Assembly (NCBI GenBank): GCA_037137375.1
Contig: JBAXKJ010000008.1
Coordinates: 102,312-166,311, forward strand
Source of the DNA: CAINVV01 sp037137375
Lineage (GTDB): Bacteria; Bacteroidota; Bacteroidia; Bacteroidales; Prolixibacteraceae
Length of the DNA stretch: 64,000 nt
Direction of reading: 5' to 3'
Below the pieces are notes generated by a model. It did no database searches. It saw only the letters and a list, made by a program, of their open reading frames with translations, and was not told the origin of the DNA. Position 1 is the stretch's first letter. Each line of letters starts with the position of its first letter. The position numbers and the translations under genes were made by a program. Below are positions 9,425 to 18,676 of this stretch, one piece after another.

Positions 9425-9706
9425 ATGAAGCAGGATACGGATAAATCTGTCAGCAAGAAGGATAAATCCTCGGAAGGAACCGGAAATGAGAATTCTCTGG
9501 TTTTATACAATGATGATTATCATACCTTTAACTATGTTATCGATGCATTAATGGAGGTCTGTAATATGGAACGTGTGCAGGCCATCCAGTGTACCTATCT
9601 GGTTCATTACAAAGAGAAATGTGAAATCAAAAGGGGGGCCAAAAAGGATTTACTGCCTATTCGCCGGGCTCTTTCAGCGAAGGACTTAAAAGCAACGATT
9701 CACTGA
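9425..9706 (+). CDS. clpS: ClpS-family adaptor for ATP-dependent Clp protease
   Basis: This 93-residue protein has the ClpS core: LVLYNDDYHTFNYVIDAL (N-degron pocket and ClpA contact) and a helix with QCTYLVHYKEKCEIKRG. It follows a disordered lysine- and serine-rich tail of about 25 residues. ClpS delivers substrates with destabilising N-terminal residues to ClpA/ClpC-type unfoldases. None is encoded in this window. Its last 50 bases overlap the 3' end of the convergent methyltransferase gene. Confidence 0.9.
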   Translation: MKQDTDKSVSKKDKSSEGTGNENSLVLYNDDYHTFNYVIDALMEVCNMERVQAIQCTYLVHYKEKCEIKRGAKKDLLPIRRALSAKDLKATIH

Positions 9707-10394
9707 CTTTGGGTTTTCTCTTAACAGATTTTCGGATCAGTCGCCACAATGCCACACCAACCTTCTCCATTTTTATAAATAACTGCCTGATAATCTTCCT
9801 GATCAGCGGCATTTTATCTTCTCTTGGCCAAAGCATACCGGTCTGTCGGATATAATCCCGGTAGTCATCGCCAAAAAATTTCACCAGAAGTGATTCTTCC
9901 CTATTGATCTGATAGAGACAAAAAGGTGCAACCAGAAAAAGTGAGGCGGGACCAGCGATCCAGTTCTGTATCATGAAAACCTGGCAGATAGCAATCCCAA
10001 TCAGCGAGGCATACATGGGATGCCGGATATACAAATAAGAGCCACCCTTCACCAGTTCAAGGTCGTCTTTCAGTTCCTGACCAGGAGTCCACCATTTGCC
10101 GAGATCTGTCAGTGCCTTGATAAATAGCCATATACAAAAGAGATAAGCGAATATTACCGGAAAGCCCAGCCATTTCCACAATTGGTAATCGGTAGGGCCA
10201 AAATCTATAGAGAAAATATAGAAGAAAGGGATTACCTGAACGCCAATCATCAGGATGAAAAGAAATGTGCGCTTCTTTTTTTGGGCAATCAAGATCTTTT
10301 TATCTGACTCAAAATGGAGCAGATAATAAATTTCCAGAAGCGCCATCAAGGCAATTCCACAAAGAAAAATTGTTTCTAAAAAAGCACGTTCCAT
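9657..10394 (-). CDS. Integral membrane methyltransferase, isoprenylcysteine carboxyl methyltransferase (ICMT/PEMT-like) family
   Basis: This 245-residue protein has several hydrophobic helices and the family signature in its second half: GGSYLYIRHPMYASLIG, followed by a hydrophobic helix and NREESLLVKFFGDDYRDY. That is the SAM- and lipid-head-group-binding core of ICMT and phospholipid methyltransferases. The C-terminal 40 residues are basic and probably cytosolic. Bacteria generally lack prenylated CaaX proteins, so the real acceptor is unknown and may be a lipid or small molecule. It converges on and overlaps clpS. Confidence 0.8.
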   Translation of the reverse strand: MERAFLETIFLCGIALMALLEIYYLLHFESDKKILIAQKKKRTFLFILMIGVQVIPFFYIFSIDFGPTDYQLWKWLGFPVIFAYLFCIWLFIKALTDLGKWWTPGQELKDDLELVKGGSYLYIRHPMYASLIGIAICQVFMIQNWIAGPASLFLVAPFCLYQINREESLLVKFFGDDYRDYIRQTGMLWPREDKMPLIRKIIRQLFIKMEKVGVALWRLIRKSVKRKPKVSESLLLSPSLKEPGE

Positions 10395-10671
10395 CTAACC
10401 AGGATTCTGTTCAATCGAAATGCAAATTTACTGAAGACATTGGATCTCCAAAATGAAAAATTGATTATCAGACCGATCCGATGTAAAAACCGGATAACTC
10501 ATCGCCTAATTCAACCAAAACAAACTAATTAAAGCAAGTGGTGAACTATTTTGGTTTTAGGGTAAGGGTAAACCTTCTTTATAACTGTCATAAATTATTA
10601 AGTATTATCGTTGATTAGTGGTTAATATTTTGCCTTGAAAGCAAAACCGTTTACTTTTACGAAAAAAACAG
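10395..10671. other. Intergenic region between divergent genes, with one promoter
   Basis: These 277 bases separate the minus-strand methyltransferase from the plus-strand S9 peptidase. Apart from the promoter at 10629-10659 I see no gene, repeat or stable hairpin. Confidence 0.6.
10629..10659 (+). promoter_or_regulatory. Promoter of the S9 peptidase gene
   Basis: -33 TTTG (10629-10632) is followed after exactly 19 bases by TACTTTTA (10652-10659), one mismatch from TAnnTTTG. It lies 12 bases before the ATG at 10672. Confidence 0.65.
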
Positions 10672-12759
10672 ATGAGAACTTTTCACCTACTTTTTCTATC
10701 GGCTAGCCTACTGATGGTTGGCGACCTGGCGACAGGACAGACGGCCAAAAAAAATTATCTGCCTGACACACCCAAGCTGAAATCAGATCTGATGACACCG
10801 GAAGTGCTCTGGTCATTTGGACGCGTTGGATCAGTACAGGTTTCCCCGGATGGGGACAAAATATTGTATGATGTCACGTATTTCAATATCTCAGAAAATA
10901 AATCCTACCGGGATCTCTATACCGCACCAATTTCAGGTGGCCCGGCCGTGCGTATCACAGACACGCCGGAAAAGGAATCGGAAGAAATCTGGCGGCCCGA
11001 CGGAAAGAAAATAGGTTATATTACGACCGCTTCCGGTGAGCCGCAGCTCTGGGAAGTCAACCCGGATGGTTCCTCTCCCAGGCAGGTCTCCAAAGTTAAG
11101 GACGGCATCGGAGGCTTTAGGTATTCACCGGATATGAAGCATATCTTCTTCATCGGCACAGTCAAGGTAGACAAGGATCTGCACGACCTCTATCCCGACC
11201 TGCCCAAGGCGAATGCCCGTTTGTACGACGACATCATGTACCGGCACTGGGACACCTGGAGCGACGGGACCTATCAGCATGTTTTTGTGGCAAACTATGG
11301 CGAAAACGGTCTTTCAGACATCAAAGACATCCAGCAGGGCGAACGTTATGACACCCCGATGAAGCCAAATGGCGGGACGGAACAGATTGCCTGGAGTGCG
11401 GATGGAAAAACCATCGCCTATACCTGCAAGAAAAAGGCCGGCAAAGAATATGCCGTTTCTACCAATTCAGACATCTACTTCTATAACCTGGAAACCGGTT
11501 CGACCAAGAATTTTACTTCAGGGATGATGGGATATGACCAAAATCCAACCTTTTCCCCTGATGGCAAAATGATTGCATGGGAGAGTATGGAACGCGATGG
11601 TTATGAGGCAGATAAGAATCGTCTTTTCGTTGCGGACCTGGCTACCGGGAAGAAGGAAGACCTGAGTGCAAGTTTCGATCAGAATGTCCAGAATATGCAT
11701 TGGTCCAAAGACAGCAAGACCCTCTGGTTTATTTCGGATATTAAGGCAACCGATGAAATCTTCAGGCTGGATTTTCCAACGAAAAAAATCTCCAGGGTAA
11801 CGGACGGAATTCATAATTACCAGAATGTACTTCCTGCCGGGGATAAACTTGTGGCGTCAAAAGTTTCCATGTCTCAACCCGCGGAAATTTATCTGGTAGA
11901 TCCGAAGACCGGACAAGATAAGCCTCTCACGACTGTCAACAAGGGCATTCTGGACCAGCTGGCTATTGGAAAAGTGGAAAGCCGTTGGATCACCACGACG
12001 GATAAGAAGAAAATGCGTGCCTGGGTGATCTATCCGCCACATTTCGATCCGAAGAAGAAATATCCTGCCCTGCTTTTCTGTGAAGGCGGACCTCAAAATA
12101 CCGTCAATCAGTTTTGGTCATACAGATGGAATTTCCAGATTATGGCTGCCAACAATTATATTATCATCGCTCCTAACCGCCGGGGCCTTCCGGGGTTCGG
12201 CCACGAATGGAACGAGCAGATCTCGGGCGACTACGGTGGTCAGAACATGAAGGACTACCTGACTGCGATCGACACTCTTGCCGCAGAGCCTTATGTCAAT
12301 AAAAATAAACTTGGCGCCGTAGGGGCCAGCTATGGGGGTTATTCCATCTATTACCTCGCGGGAATCCACAAGGGAAGATTCAAAGCTTTCATCTCGCATA
12401 GCGGCATCTTCAACATGGAAGCACTTTATTCAACAACCGAAGAGATGTGGTTCGTCAACTGGGATAACGGAGGAGCTTACTGGGATATGAAAAATGCAGT
12501 CGCTCAGAATACATACAAGAACTTCTCCCCACACAAATTGGTGCAAAACTGGGATACCCCAATGTTGGTCATCCACGGAGAAAGAGATTACAGAATTCCT
12601 TATACCCAGGGCATGGGAGCCTTTAATTCAGCCAGATTAAAGAACATTCCGGCAGAGCTTTTACTCTTCCCGGAGGAAAACCACTGGATCCTTCAGGCAC
12701 AGAATGGAATCCTTTGGCAGCGCGTATTCTTTAACTGGTTAGATCGTTGGCTGAAGTAG
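10672..12759 (+). CDS. Exported S9-family prolyl oligopeptidase-type serine peptidase
   Basis: This 695-residue protein has a signal peptide (ending near ATGQT). A beta-propeller follows, formed of WD40-like/PD40 repeats such as VQVSPDGDKILY, IWRPDGKKIGY, FSPDGKMIAW and WSKDSKTLW. The C-terminal alpha/beta hydrolase domain has the nucleophile in VGASYGGYS, the acid in HGERDYRIPY and the histidine in PEENHWI. This is the DPP4/acylaminoacyl-peptidase layout of S9. It should cut short peptides in the periplasm; exact specificity is not visible. It stands alone with its own promoter. Confidence 0.93.
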   Translation: MRTFHLLFLSASLLMVGDLATGQTAKKNYLPDTPKLKSDLMTPEVLWSFGRVGSVQVSPDGDKILYDVTYFNISENKSYRDLYTAPISGGPAVRITDTPEKESEEIWRPDGKKIGYITTASGEPQLWEVNPDGSSPRQVSKVKDGIGGFRYSPDMKHIFFIGTVKVDKDLHDLYPDLPKANARLYDDIMYRHWDTWSDGTYQHVFVANYGENGLSDIKDIQQGERYDTPMKPNGGTEQIAWSADGKTIAYTCKKKAGKEYAVSTNSDIYFYNLETGSTKNFTSGMMGYDQNPTFSPDGKMIAWESMERDGYEADKNRLFVADLATGKKEDLSASFDQNVQNMHWSKDSKTLWFISDIKATDEIFRLDFPTKKISRVTDGIHNYQNVLPAGDKLVASKVSMSQPAEIYLVDPKTGQDKPLTTVNKGILDQLAIGKVESRWITTTDKKKMRAWVIYPPHFDPKKKYPALLFCEGGPQNTVNQFWSYRWNFQIMAANNYIIIAPNRRGLPGFGHEWNEQISGDYGGQNMKDYLTAIDTLAAEPYVNKNKLGAVGASYGGYSIYYLAGIHKGRFKAFISHSGIFNMEALYSTTEEMWFVNWDNGGAYWDMKNAVAQNTYKNFSPHKLVQNWDTPMLVIHGERDYRIPYTQGMGAFNSARLKNIPAELLLFPEENHWILQAQNGILWQRVFFNWLDRWLK

Positions 12760-12809
12760 CTTTTATTAACAAATTATGTATATTTACACTGTAAAAAATT
12801 AACTCATTT

Positions 12810-13034
12810 ATGAGCAGCAGAAGACTCTATGATAAAGTAATGACGATTGTCGGAACATTGATGATCTTTTTTTACTTTGGAATGGCCTATGTTATCTTAT
12901 TTTCTTCGATTATCAATGCGGAGCAGACCATGAAGGTGATTTTTGCTACTCCACTTTTGCTCTATGGAACGTACCGGATTGTGCTTTCTTATCAAAAGAT
13001 CAAAGAAAATTTTTTCGAGTCAGAAGATGATTAA
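12810..13034 (+). CDS. Small membrane protein, two transmembrane helices
   Basis: This 74-residue protein has a hydrophobic segment at about residues 11-33 and a second at about 43-58. Its N-terminus is short and basic, and its tail is charged (KIKENFFESEDD). I do not recognise a named family. It lies 50 bases after the S9 peptidase gene, and a TATATTTA element (12779-12786) resembles a -7 box. Codon use looks like that of its neighbours, so it is probably real. Confidence 0.65.
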   Translation: MSSRRLYDKVMTIVGTLMIFFYFGMAYVILFSSIINAEQTMKVIFATPLLLYGTYRIVLSYQKIKENFFESEDD

Positions 13035-13237
13035 TTTCGCTCATATTTTGATGCCTAATCGCTGATTTTCAGGATTATTTAAACTCAATCTAAATTTTGC
13101 AGACTTTTTAGAATGTTTTAGTTTGAAAGTTAAATAGTTCAGCTAAAAAAAAAATAAGAATGTGATAATTTATTGCCCTATAACAAATTTGATTTATTAT
13201 TATTGCAACGAAATTTTAACCATTTCAGACTGAATTT

Positions 13238-14206
13238 GTGAAATTGTTTTCAAACTTGAGGGACAAAAGGTCGATCGGACTGATAATCTGTAGTTTAGTA
13301 TTAATTACAATACTAAGCATTCAGTGCGGCCCCCGTACGCCCGCTGCGATGGAAGAGACGCCAACCAGGGGGAACATCCGTATGGTTGTAGATCCTTCCT
13401 TTCAGCCAATTGTCGAGGAAGAAATAGCTATTTTCACTTCGGTTTATAAATTTGCGCACATAACCCCTGTTTATCTATCCGAGAAGGATTTGATCGCAGC
13501 TTTTCTCAATGATTCAATAAAGACCGTTGTTACAGCCTGGGAACCAACTACGCAGCAAAAGGAACTCTTGTTAAGTATGCAAACTATTGCCAGGACTAAC
13601 ACGGTGGCTTATGATGCGATCGCCTTGGTCCTGAACAAAGAAAATATGGATTCCCTTTTTACTTATCAGAATGTGAATGATCTTTTCACTGGTAAGCTAA
13701 ACGACTGGAAGCAAATGAATGCCAAATCAAAACTAGGTAAGATTGTGGCAGTCTTCGACAATGATAAGTCAGCCAATATCCGGTATTTTAAGGAAACTTT
13801 TAATCTCCCAACGCAATTGCCTTCCAACTTTTATTCAGTTAATACCAACCAGGAAGTAATCGACTATGTTCAAAAGAACAAGAATGCCATCGGCATGGTG
13901 AGTGTCAACTGGATTGGAGACAAGAAGGATTCTATCAGCAGGTCATTTTCGGATAAAATCAAAATTGCCGCTGTTTCGCAAAAATTTCTTGAGCAGGGAT
14001 CCTACTTTTTGCCTGTTCAGGGATCCATTTATGACAAGAGTTATCCTTTTACCAGAAAGATAAATGTGGTTACCAGGGAGAGCTTTAAAGGGTTGGGGAC
14101 TGGTTTCAATTCGTGGTGGTCTGGCGAAAGGGGACAACGGATTGTTCTTAAATCAGGATTGGTTCCGGCAACAATGCCTATACGATTAATGCAGATAAAG
14201 AAGTAA
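13238..14206 (+). CDS. PstS-like substrate-binding lipoprotein of the TonB cluster
   Basis: This 322-residue protein starts at GTG. It has a lipoprotein-type signal ending LSIQCG, then an inner domain beginning GNIRMVVDPSFQPIVEEEI. The C-terminal pattern FNSWWSGERGQRIVLKSGLVPA is typical of phosphate-binding PstS-like proteins. Pst permease genes (pstC, pstA, pstB) are absent. Instead the gene is followed after 18 bases by a TPR protein and exbB-exbD-exbD-tonB. In Bacteroidota this PstS-like protein commonly travels with the TonB energising genes, so it probably serves that complex rather than a phosphate ABC importer. The ligand is not shown. Confidence 0.82.
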   Translation: MKLFSNLRDKRSIGLIICSLVLITILSIQCGPRTPAAMEETPTRGNIRMVVDPSFQPIVEEEIAIFTSVYKFAHITPVYLSEKDLIAAFLNDSIKTVVTAWEPTTQQKELLLSMQTIARTNTVAYDAIALVLNKENMDSLFTYQNVNDLFTGKLNDWKQMNAKSKLGKIVAVFDNDKSANIRYFKETFNLPTQLPSNFYSVNTNQEVIDYVQKNKNAIGMVSVNWIGDKKDSISRSFSDKIKIAAVSQKFLEQGSYFLPVQGSIYDKSYPFTRKINVVTRESFKGLGTGFNSWWSGERGQRIVLKSGLVPATMPIRLMQIKK

Positions 14207-14224
14207 CTCAAATATATTGTTAAA

Positions 14225-16420
14225 ATGATAAATAGTCTATTTAAAAAAACATCTGTGATCATTATCCTGCTTATTCTTGGAAGTATATCCGGATTAAAGG
14301 CACAGACACTGGAAGAAGCAATCACTGCAACAAACAATGAACAGTACGACAAGGCAGACCAGATACTTCAGGGCCTGGCCAAGAGTGCTCCCAGTAGTAA
14401 GGTCTACTACCGGCTCGGAGAGAACATCTTGTTAAATTTCTTTTCTGACTCGATTTCCAACTCCTTAAAAGTCATAGCAATTGAGGCAAAGCAAGCTTTT
14501 GACAAGGGTATTGCGCTGAGTCCAAATGATCCTTTAAACTACGTGGGTTTAGCCAAAGTTGCTTCCTATCTGGGCGACCAGAAGACTGCTACAGACATGA
14601 GGGCAAAGGCAAAGAGTTTTTTACTTCCTTATAAAAAGGTTACCAAGATTCCAAATCCGCAGGAATATGCTTATACCTTAGCAAAACTGGCCGAATCATA
14701 TATCGTTTTCAACAGTGTAGATACTGTTCTTGCTATGCCTGCCTTGAGGGAAGCGCTTTCCATCGACCAGAAAAATGGTGAGATATACATCATCGCCGGA
14801 GATATTTATCTGCTGGTCAACAATGGTTCTCTTGCAATTAAGATGTACAATAAGGCTCAGGAGATTGATGTAAAATCTCCGATGGCCAACATGAAAATCG
14901 GCAGTATCTACTTCAAAGGTAAAAATTATGGTGCAGCCATTCCCTATTACGAACAGGCAATTGCACTGGATAAAAACTATGCTCCTGCTTACCGCGAACT
15001 CGGTCAGCTATATGCCGGGGCTGCAAGGTTGGCAGAATCCAAAGCTAATTATGAGATTTACCTCAAATTGACCAATCAGAATATACCAGCAAAGATTCGT
15101 TATGTCATCTCTCTTTTCTATTCGAAAGATTATGCAGCAGTAATTAAAAACGTGGAGGATATTTTCGCAGTAGACAAATCAAGAATTGTCCTGAACCGTC
15201 TGGCGGGATACTCTTCCTACGAAATGGGTAATTATCCTCAGGCCCAGACCTACATGGACCGCCTCTTTGCCAATCTACCCGCTGACAAGCTCATCAAAAA
15301 AGACTATATTTATTATGCCAGGATTCTGATGAAAAAGAATCAGAATTATCCAAAACTACTGATTGAACTTGACAAGGCCAATGCGGATCTTGCAAAAGCC
15401 AAGGATAAGAATGAATCACTGAAGGGTCCGGCTAAAGAAAAAGAAAAAATCAACGAGGCACCTCTGGCAGCTAAAGTTGCAGAAGTTCAGAACAACATCA
15501 GTGCCATTGAAAAAGAGCTCGCTAAAGGATATGAATCCTACGAAAAAGCCATCACTTTTGGCGATGAAGATGTCAACCTGATCCAGGAAAAAGCAAACAA
15601 TCACTACATGCACAAACAGTATAGCCATGCTGCAGAAAACTGGAAAAGACTGATTGCCAAGGGTAAAGATTCCGAAGAAAACTTCCTTCAGATTGGAAAA
15701 GCCTATTATCAAGGTAAGGAGTTTGACAAGGCCGATGAGGTATTCGGTCAGATGATTGCTAAATATCCCGATCAGATTTCGGCCTACCAATGGTCAGCCA
15801 TAAACGCCTCTGCCAAGGATCCAGATTCAAAACTTGGTTTAGGCAAACAGAAATTCGCCGCTCTTCTTGCCAAAGCTACTTCTGATTCTGTTAAGTATGT
15901 AAAAGAAATCTTTGATGCGTTACGTTTCCTTGGGTACAATGCCTTGCAAGCAGACAAATTTGATGAGGCCAAGGCTTATTACAACCGCATGGCAAATCTT
16001 GATCCAAAGAATAAAGACATGATGATCCAGGCATATAGCTCTATGGCCTCCATGTACCTGCAAAAGGGCGAATACCCGAGAGCTACTGAATCATATAATA
16101 AGATTCTCGAATTGGATCCTGCTAATGAGGCGGCCAAATCATCTATTAAATATATAGTAGCCCTGCAATCGAGTGCTAAACCCAAAGCCAATCCGAATGA
16201 GATATCAGGTGTCATCAAGGACAGCTCGGGAATACCAATTGCAGGAGCTTCAGTAAGGGTAAAAGACACCGCTGCAGAAGCCTGGACGAACGCGAAAGGG
16301 GAATACAGATTTACGATGCCTGAAGCCTCCACAACACTGGTGATCAGCGCCAAAGATTACAAAGCAACCGAAATCACAGTGACTGCAAAAAGGGTTTACA
16401 ATGCCACTTTGAGCAAATAA
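14225..16420 (+). CDS. Exported TPR protein with C-terminal carboxypeptidase-regulatory-like domain
   Basis: This 731-residue protein starts with a signal peptide (hydrophobic to about residue 24, then LKAQT). Many tetratricopeptide repeats follow, for example KMYNKAQEIDVKSPMANMKIG, AIPYYEQAIALDKNYAPAYR and ATESYNKILELDPANEAAK. A lysine-rich coiled coil interrupts them near residues 380-435. The last 75 residues form a beta-sandwich like the carboxypeptidase regulatory domain (ISGVIKDSSGIPIAGASVRV...TNAKGEYRF). The layout suggests a periplasmic scaffold that binds partners of the ExbBD-TonB complex encoded next. It is the second gene of the operon. Confidence 0.85.
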   Translation: MINSLFKKTSVIIILLILGSISGLKAQTLEEAITATNNEQYDKADQILQGLAKSAPSSKVYYRLGENILLNFFSDSISNSLKVIAIEAKQAFDKGIALSPNDPLNYVGLAKVASYLGDQKTATDMRAKAKSFLLPYKKVTKIPNPQEYAYTLAKLAESYIVFNSVDTVLAMPALREALSIDQKNGEIYIIAGDIYLLVNNGSLAIKMYNKAQEIDVKSPMANMKIGSIYFKGKNYGAAIPYYEQAIALDKNYAPAYRELGQLYAGAARLAESKANYEIYLKLTNQNIPAKIRYVISLFYSKDYAAVIKNVEDIFAVDKSRIVLNRLAGYSSYEMGNYPQAQTYMDRLFANLPADKLIKKDYIYYARILMKKNQNYPKLLIELDKANADLAKAKDKNESLKGPAKEKEKINEAPLAAKVAEVQNNISAIEKELAKGYESYEKAITFGDEDVNLIQEKANNHYMHKQYSHAAENWKRLIAKGKDSEENFLQIGKAYYQGKEFDKADEVFGQMIAKYPDQISAYQWSAINASAKDPDSKLGLGKQKFAALLAKATSDSVKYVKEIFDALRFLGYNALQADKFDEAKAYYNRMANLDPKNKDMMIQAYSSMASMYLQKGEYPRATESYNKILELDPANEAAKSSIKYIVALQSSAKPKANPNEISGVIKDSSGIPIAGASVRVKDTAAEAWTNAKGEYRFTMPEASTTLVISAKDYKATEITVTAKRVYNATLSK

Positions 16421-16491
16421 TTAAATTGGAATCAAAACAATAACATAGAGATTCAATAAAGTTTTATTTAACCACGAAAACAATTAAAAAG

Positions 16492-17310
16492 ATGAGTAAA
16501 AATTCAGGTTCATTCAAAAAAATGTTCGAGTCATTTTTTGCCACAGGTGCAATTCTTATTGCATTCTTATTCGCTTACTATCTGTACTCAAGTATTATGG
16601 GTAGCCCGGTCAACTTTGAAGGGGGAAATCCAAAAGGAACACCACTCCCAGGTAATTACATGGGAATGCTTTACAAAGGAGGTCCTATTGTACCTATCCT
16701 GATGACATGTATTCTTACCCTGCTTATTTTCATTGTTGAAAGAGCAATTACCTTGGCCAAAGTAAAAGGAAAAAGCAGTTTGGACGCTTTCGTCGCAAAC
16801 ATTCAATCTCTTACCGCTAAGGATAAAATTGAAGATGCCATCACCGCATGTGACACCCAGAAAGGTTCTTTGGCAAATGTTGTAAAAGCAGGATTAGAGC
16901 GCTACAGAGACCTCGAAAACGATAAGACCCTCGAGAAAGATCAAAAGATCACTTCGATGAAACAAGCTTTGGAAGAAGCTTCCGCATTGGAATTGCCTAT
17001 GCTGTCCAAAAACATGGTAATCCTTTCCACTCTTGCCTCTATCTCCGTATTGATCGGTTTGATTGGAACTGTACTCGGTATGATCCGCGCATTCGCTGCC
17101 CTTTCACAAGCTGGTGGATCTCCTGACGCTCTTCAATTGGCAACTGGTATTTCTGAGGCTTTGATCAACACCGCATTCGGTATTACAGGATCAACGTTGG
17201 CCATCATTTTCTACAACTATTTCTCCTCTAAGATTGACGCCTTCACCTTCAAGATTGATGAGGCAGGCTTCAGCTTAACTCAGACATTCGCTGCTCGTAT
17301 CAGAAAATAA
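16492..17310 (+). CDS. exbB: MotA/TolQ/ExbB proton channel family protein
   Basis: This 272-residue inner-membrane protein has an N-terminal helix (about 17-35), a second at about 63-83, a cytoplasmic loop, and two closely packed helices near 175-195 and 222-245. The family signature VLIGLIGTVLGMIRAF is followed by GISEALINTAFGI. It forms the stator with ExbD that uses the proton gradient to energise TonB. It precedes two exbD genes and tonB in the same orientation. Confidence 0.94.
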   Translation: MSKNSGSFKKMFESFFATGAILIAFLFAYYLYSSIMGSPVNFEGGNPKGTPLPGNYMGMLYKGGPIVPILMTCILTLLIFIVERAITLAKVKGKSSLDAFVANIQSLTAKDKIEDAITACDTQKGSLANVVKAGLERYRDLENDKTLEKDQKITSMKQALEEASALELPMLSKNMVILSTLASISVLIGLIGTVLGMIRAFAALSQAGGSPDALQLATGISEALINTAFGITGSTLAIIFYNYFSSKIDAFTFKIDEAGFSLTQTFAARIRK

Positions 17311-17358
17311 TTGTCTGGGTTTAATTCTTTTGGTCACTAAAAAAATTAAAACTATCGC

Positions 17359-17991
17359 ATGCCAAAGATTAAAATACCCCATAAATCGCCTCATGTTGAC
17401 ATGACGCCGATGGTGGACCTCTTCTCGCTGCTGCTGACCTTCTTTATGTTGACTGCAACCATGAAGCCATCCGAACCGGCTCCTGTCGATACACCAAAGT
17501 CTATATCTGAAAAACCCTCTCCTGACAAGAATATCATGACTATCACCATAGCCAAGGACAACAGGGTGTTTTTCAATGTAGACAATGGTCCGGATACCAT
17601 CTTGCATTTCAGACCCAAAATCCTTGAAGAGATGGGTAAGAGATACAACATCGTATTCACCCCGCAAGAACTGCGCTATTTCGAAAAAAACAGTGTCCCC
17701 TTTGGAGTCAACATTAAGGATTTTAAAGCCTACCTTGCTGCGAAGGACAACGAAAGAGCCAAGTTCGAAAAAGGAATCCCTCTTGATTCAACTGATAACC
17801 AGATGGCCTTGTGGATACTTTTCTCACGTCAGATTAACCCAGCAGTTAATGCCCTGATAAAAGGCGACAACGATGTGGAATATCCACTTGTGAAAAAAGT
17901 ACTGGATATTTTGCAGGATAAGAACGTAAACAGGTTCAGCCTGATTACCAGCCTTGAAAAAGTTGAAGTAGTAGAAGAAGCTAAAAAGTAG
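17359..17991 (+). CDS. exbD: ExbD/TolR biopolymer transport protein (first copy)
   Basis: This 210-residue protein has the ExbD signature VDMTPMVDLFSLLLTFFMLT, with the conserved membrane aspartate, at about residues 13-32. A periplasmic domain follows that is longer than the roughly 140 residues of typical ExbD. It lies 48 bases after exbB and 4 bases before the second exbD. The two copies share the membrane segment but differ in the periplasmic part, so they may form a mixed stator. Confidence 0.92.
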   Translation: MPKIKIPHKSPHVDMTPMVDLFSLLLTFFMLTATMKPSEPAPVDTPKSISEKPSPDKNIMTITIAKDNRVFFNVDNGPDTILHFRPKILEEMGKRYNIVFTPQELRYFEKNSVPFGVNIKDFKAYLAAKDNERAKFEKGIPLDSTDNQMALWILFSRQINPAVNALIKGDNDVEYPLVKKVLDILQDKNVNRFSLITSLEKVEVVEEAKK

Positions 17992-17995
17992 TATT

Positions 17996-18664
17996 ATGGC
18001 AGAAATTATACAAGAAGATAAACACCAAGGCGGGAAGAAGAAACCTAAAAAACATTCAACCGCCATAGACATGACTCCGATGGTAGACCTTATGTGTCTG
18101 CTTATCACGTTCTTCATGCTTACGACTGCTTTTGCCAAACCTAAGGTCATGGAAATCGCTTTACCTGAGAAAATCAAGAAAAACGAAAAAGTGGATCCTC
18201 CTAAAATTGCCGAGAGTCGTACCCTTAACATCATCATGGGTCCAAACGACAAGGTATTTTGGTATCCCGGCAAGGCAGATCCTGCGGCATTGGTTCCGCT
18301 ACAGGAAACTAACTTCAGCGCAACTGGTATCCGTCAGGTTTTACTTGACAGAAACAGGGCACTCTTCAAAAAAATTGAAGCGTTTAAGTCTGATGTTATT
18401 GCAGGTAAGATTGATATCAAGCAAGATTCATTGCAGTCAGCTATCCGACAGCTCAAGAAAAATGATGATACCGGTCCGATTGTACTTATCAAATTCTACA
18501 AGAAGTCGAAGTACAAGAATTTTGTCGATATAATTGATGAAATGTCAATCGTAGGTATTGCCATATACATTGTTACCGACATAGACTGGGTTGAGCAAAA
18601 TATGGTTGAACGTGCTCTTGGGATACCGTTAACTGCTTTCTCACCCCCTACAGCAAAAAAATAA
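17996..18664 (+). CDS. exbD: ExbD/TolR biopolymer transport protein (second copy)
   Basis: This 222-residue protein has a lysine-rich cytoplasmic start, then the membrane signature IDMTPMVDLMCLLITFFMLT with its conserved aspartate, and a long periplasmic domain (KPKVMEIALPEKIKKNEK onward). It follows the first exbD by 4 bases and precedes tonB by 12. Two consecutive exbD genes are common in Bacteroidota TonB loci. A function distinct from the first copy is not shown by the sequence. Confidence 0.92.
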   Translation: MAEIIQEDKHQGGKKKPKKHSTAIDMTPMVDLMCLLITFFMLTTAFAKPKVMEIALPEKIKKNEKVDPPKIAESRTLNIIMGPNDKVFWYPGKADPAALVPLQETNFSATGIRQVLLDRNRALFKKIEAFKSDVIAGKIDIKQDSLQSAIRQLKKNDDTGPIVLIKFYKKSKYKNFVDIIDEMSIVGIAIYIVTDIDWVEQNMVERALGIPLTAFSPPTAKK

Positions 18665-18676
18665 AGATCGACACGT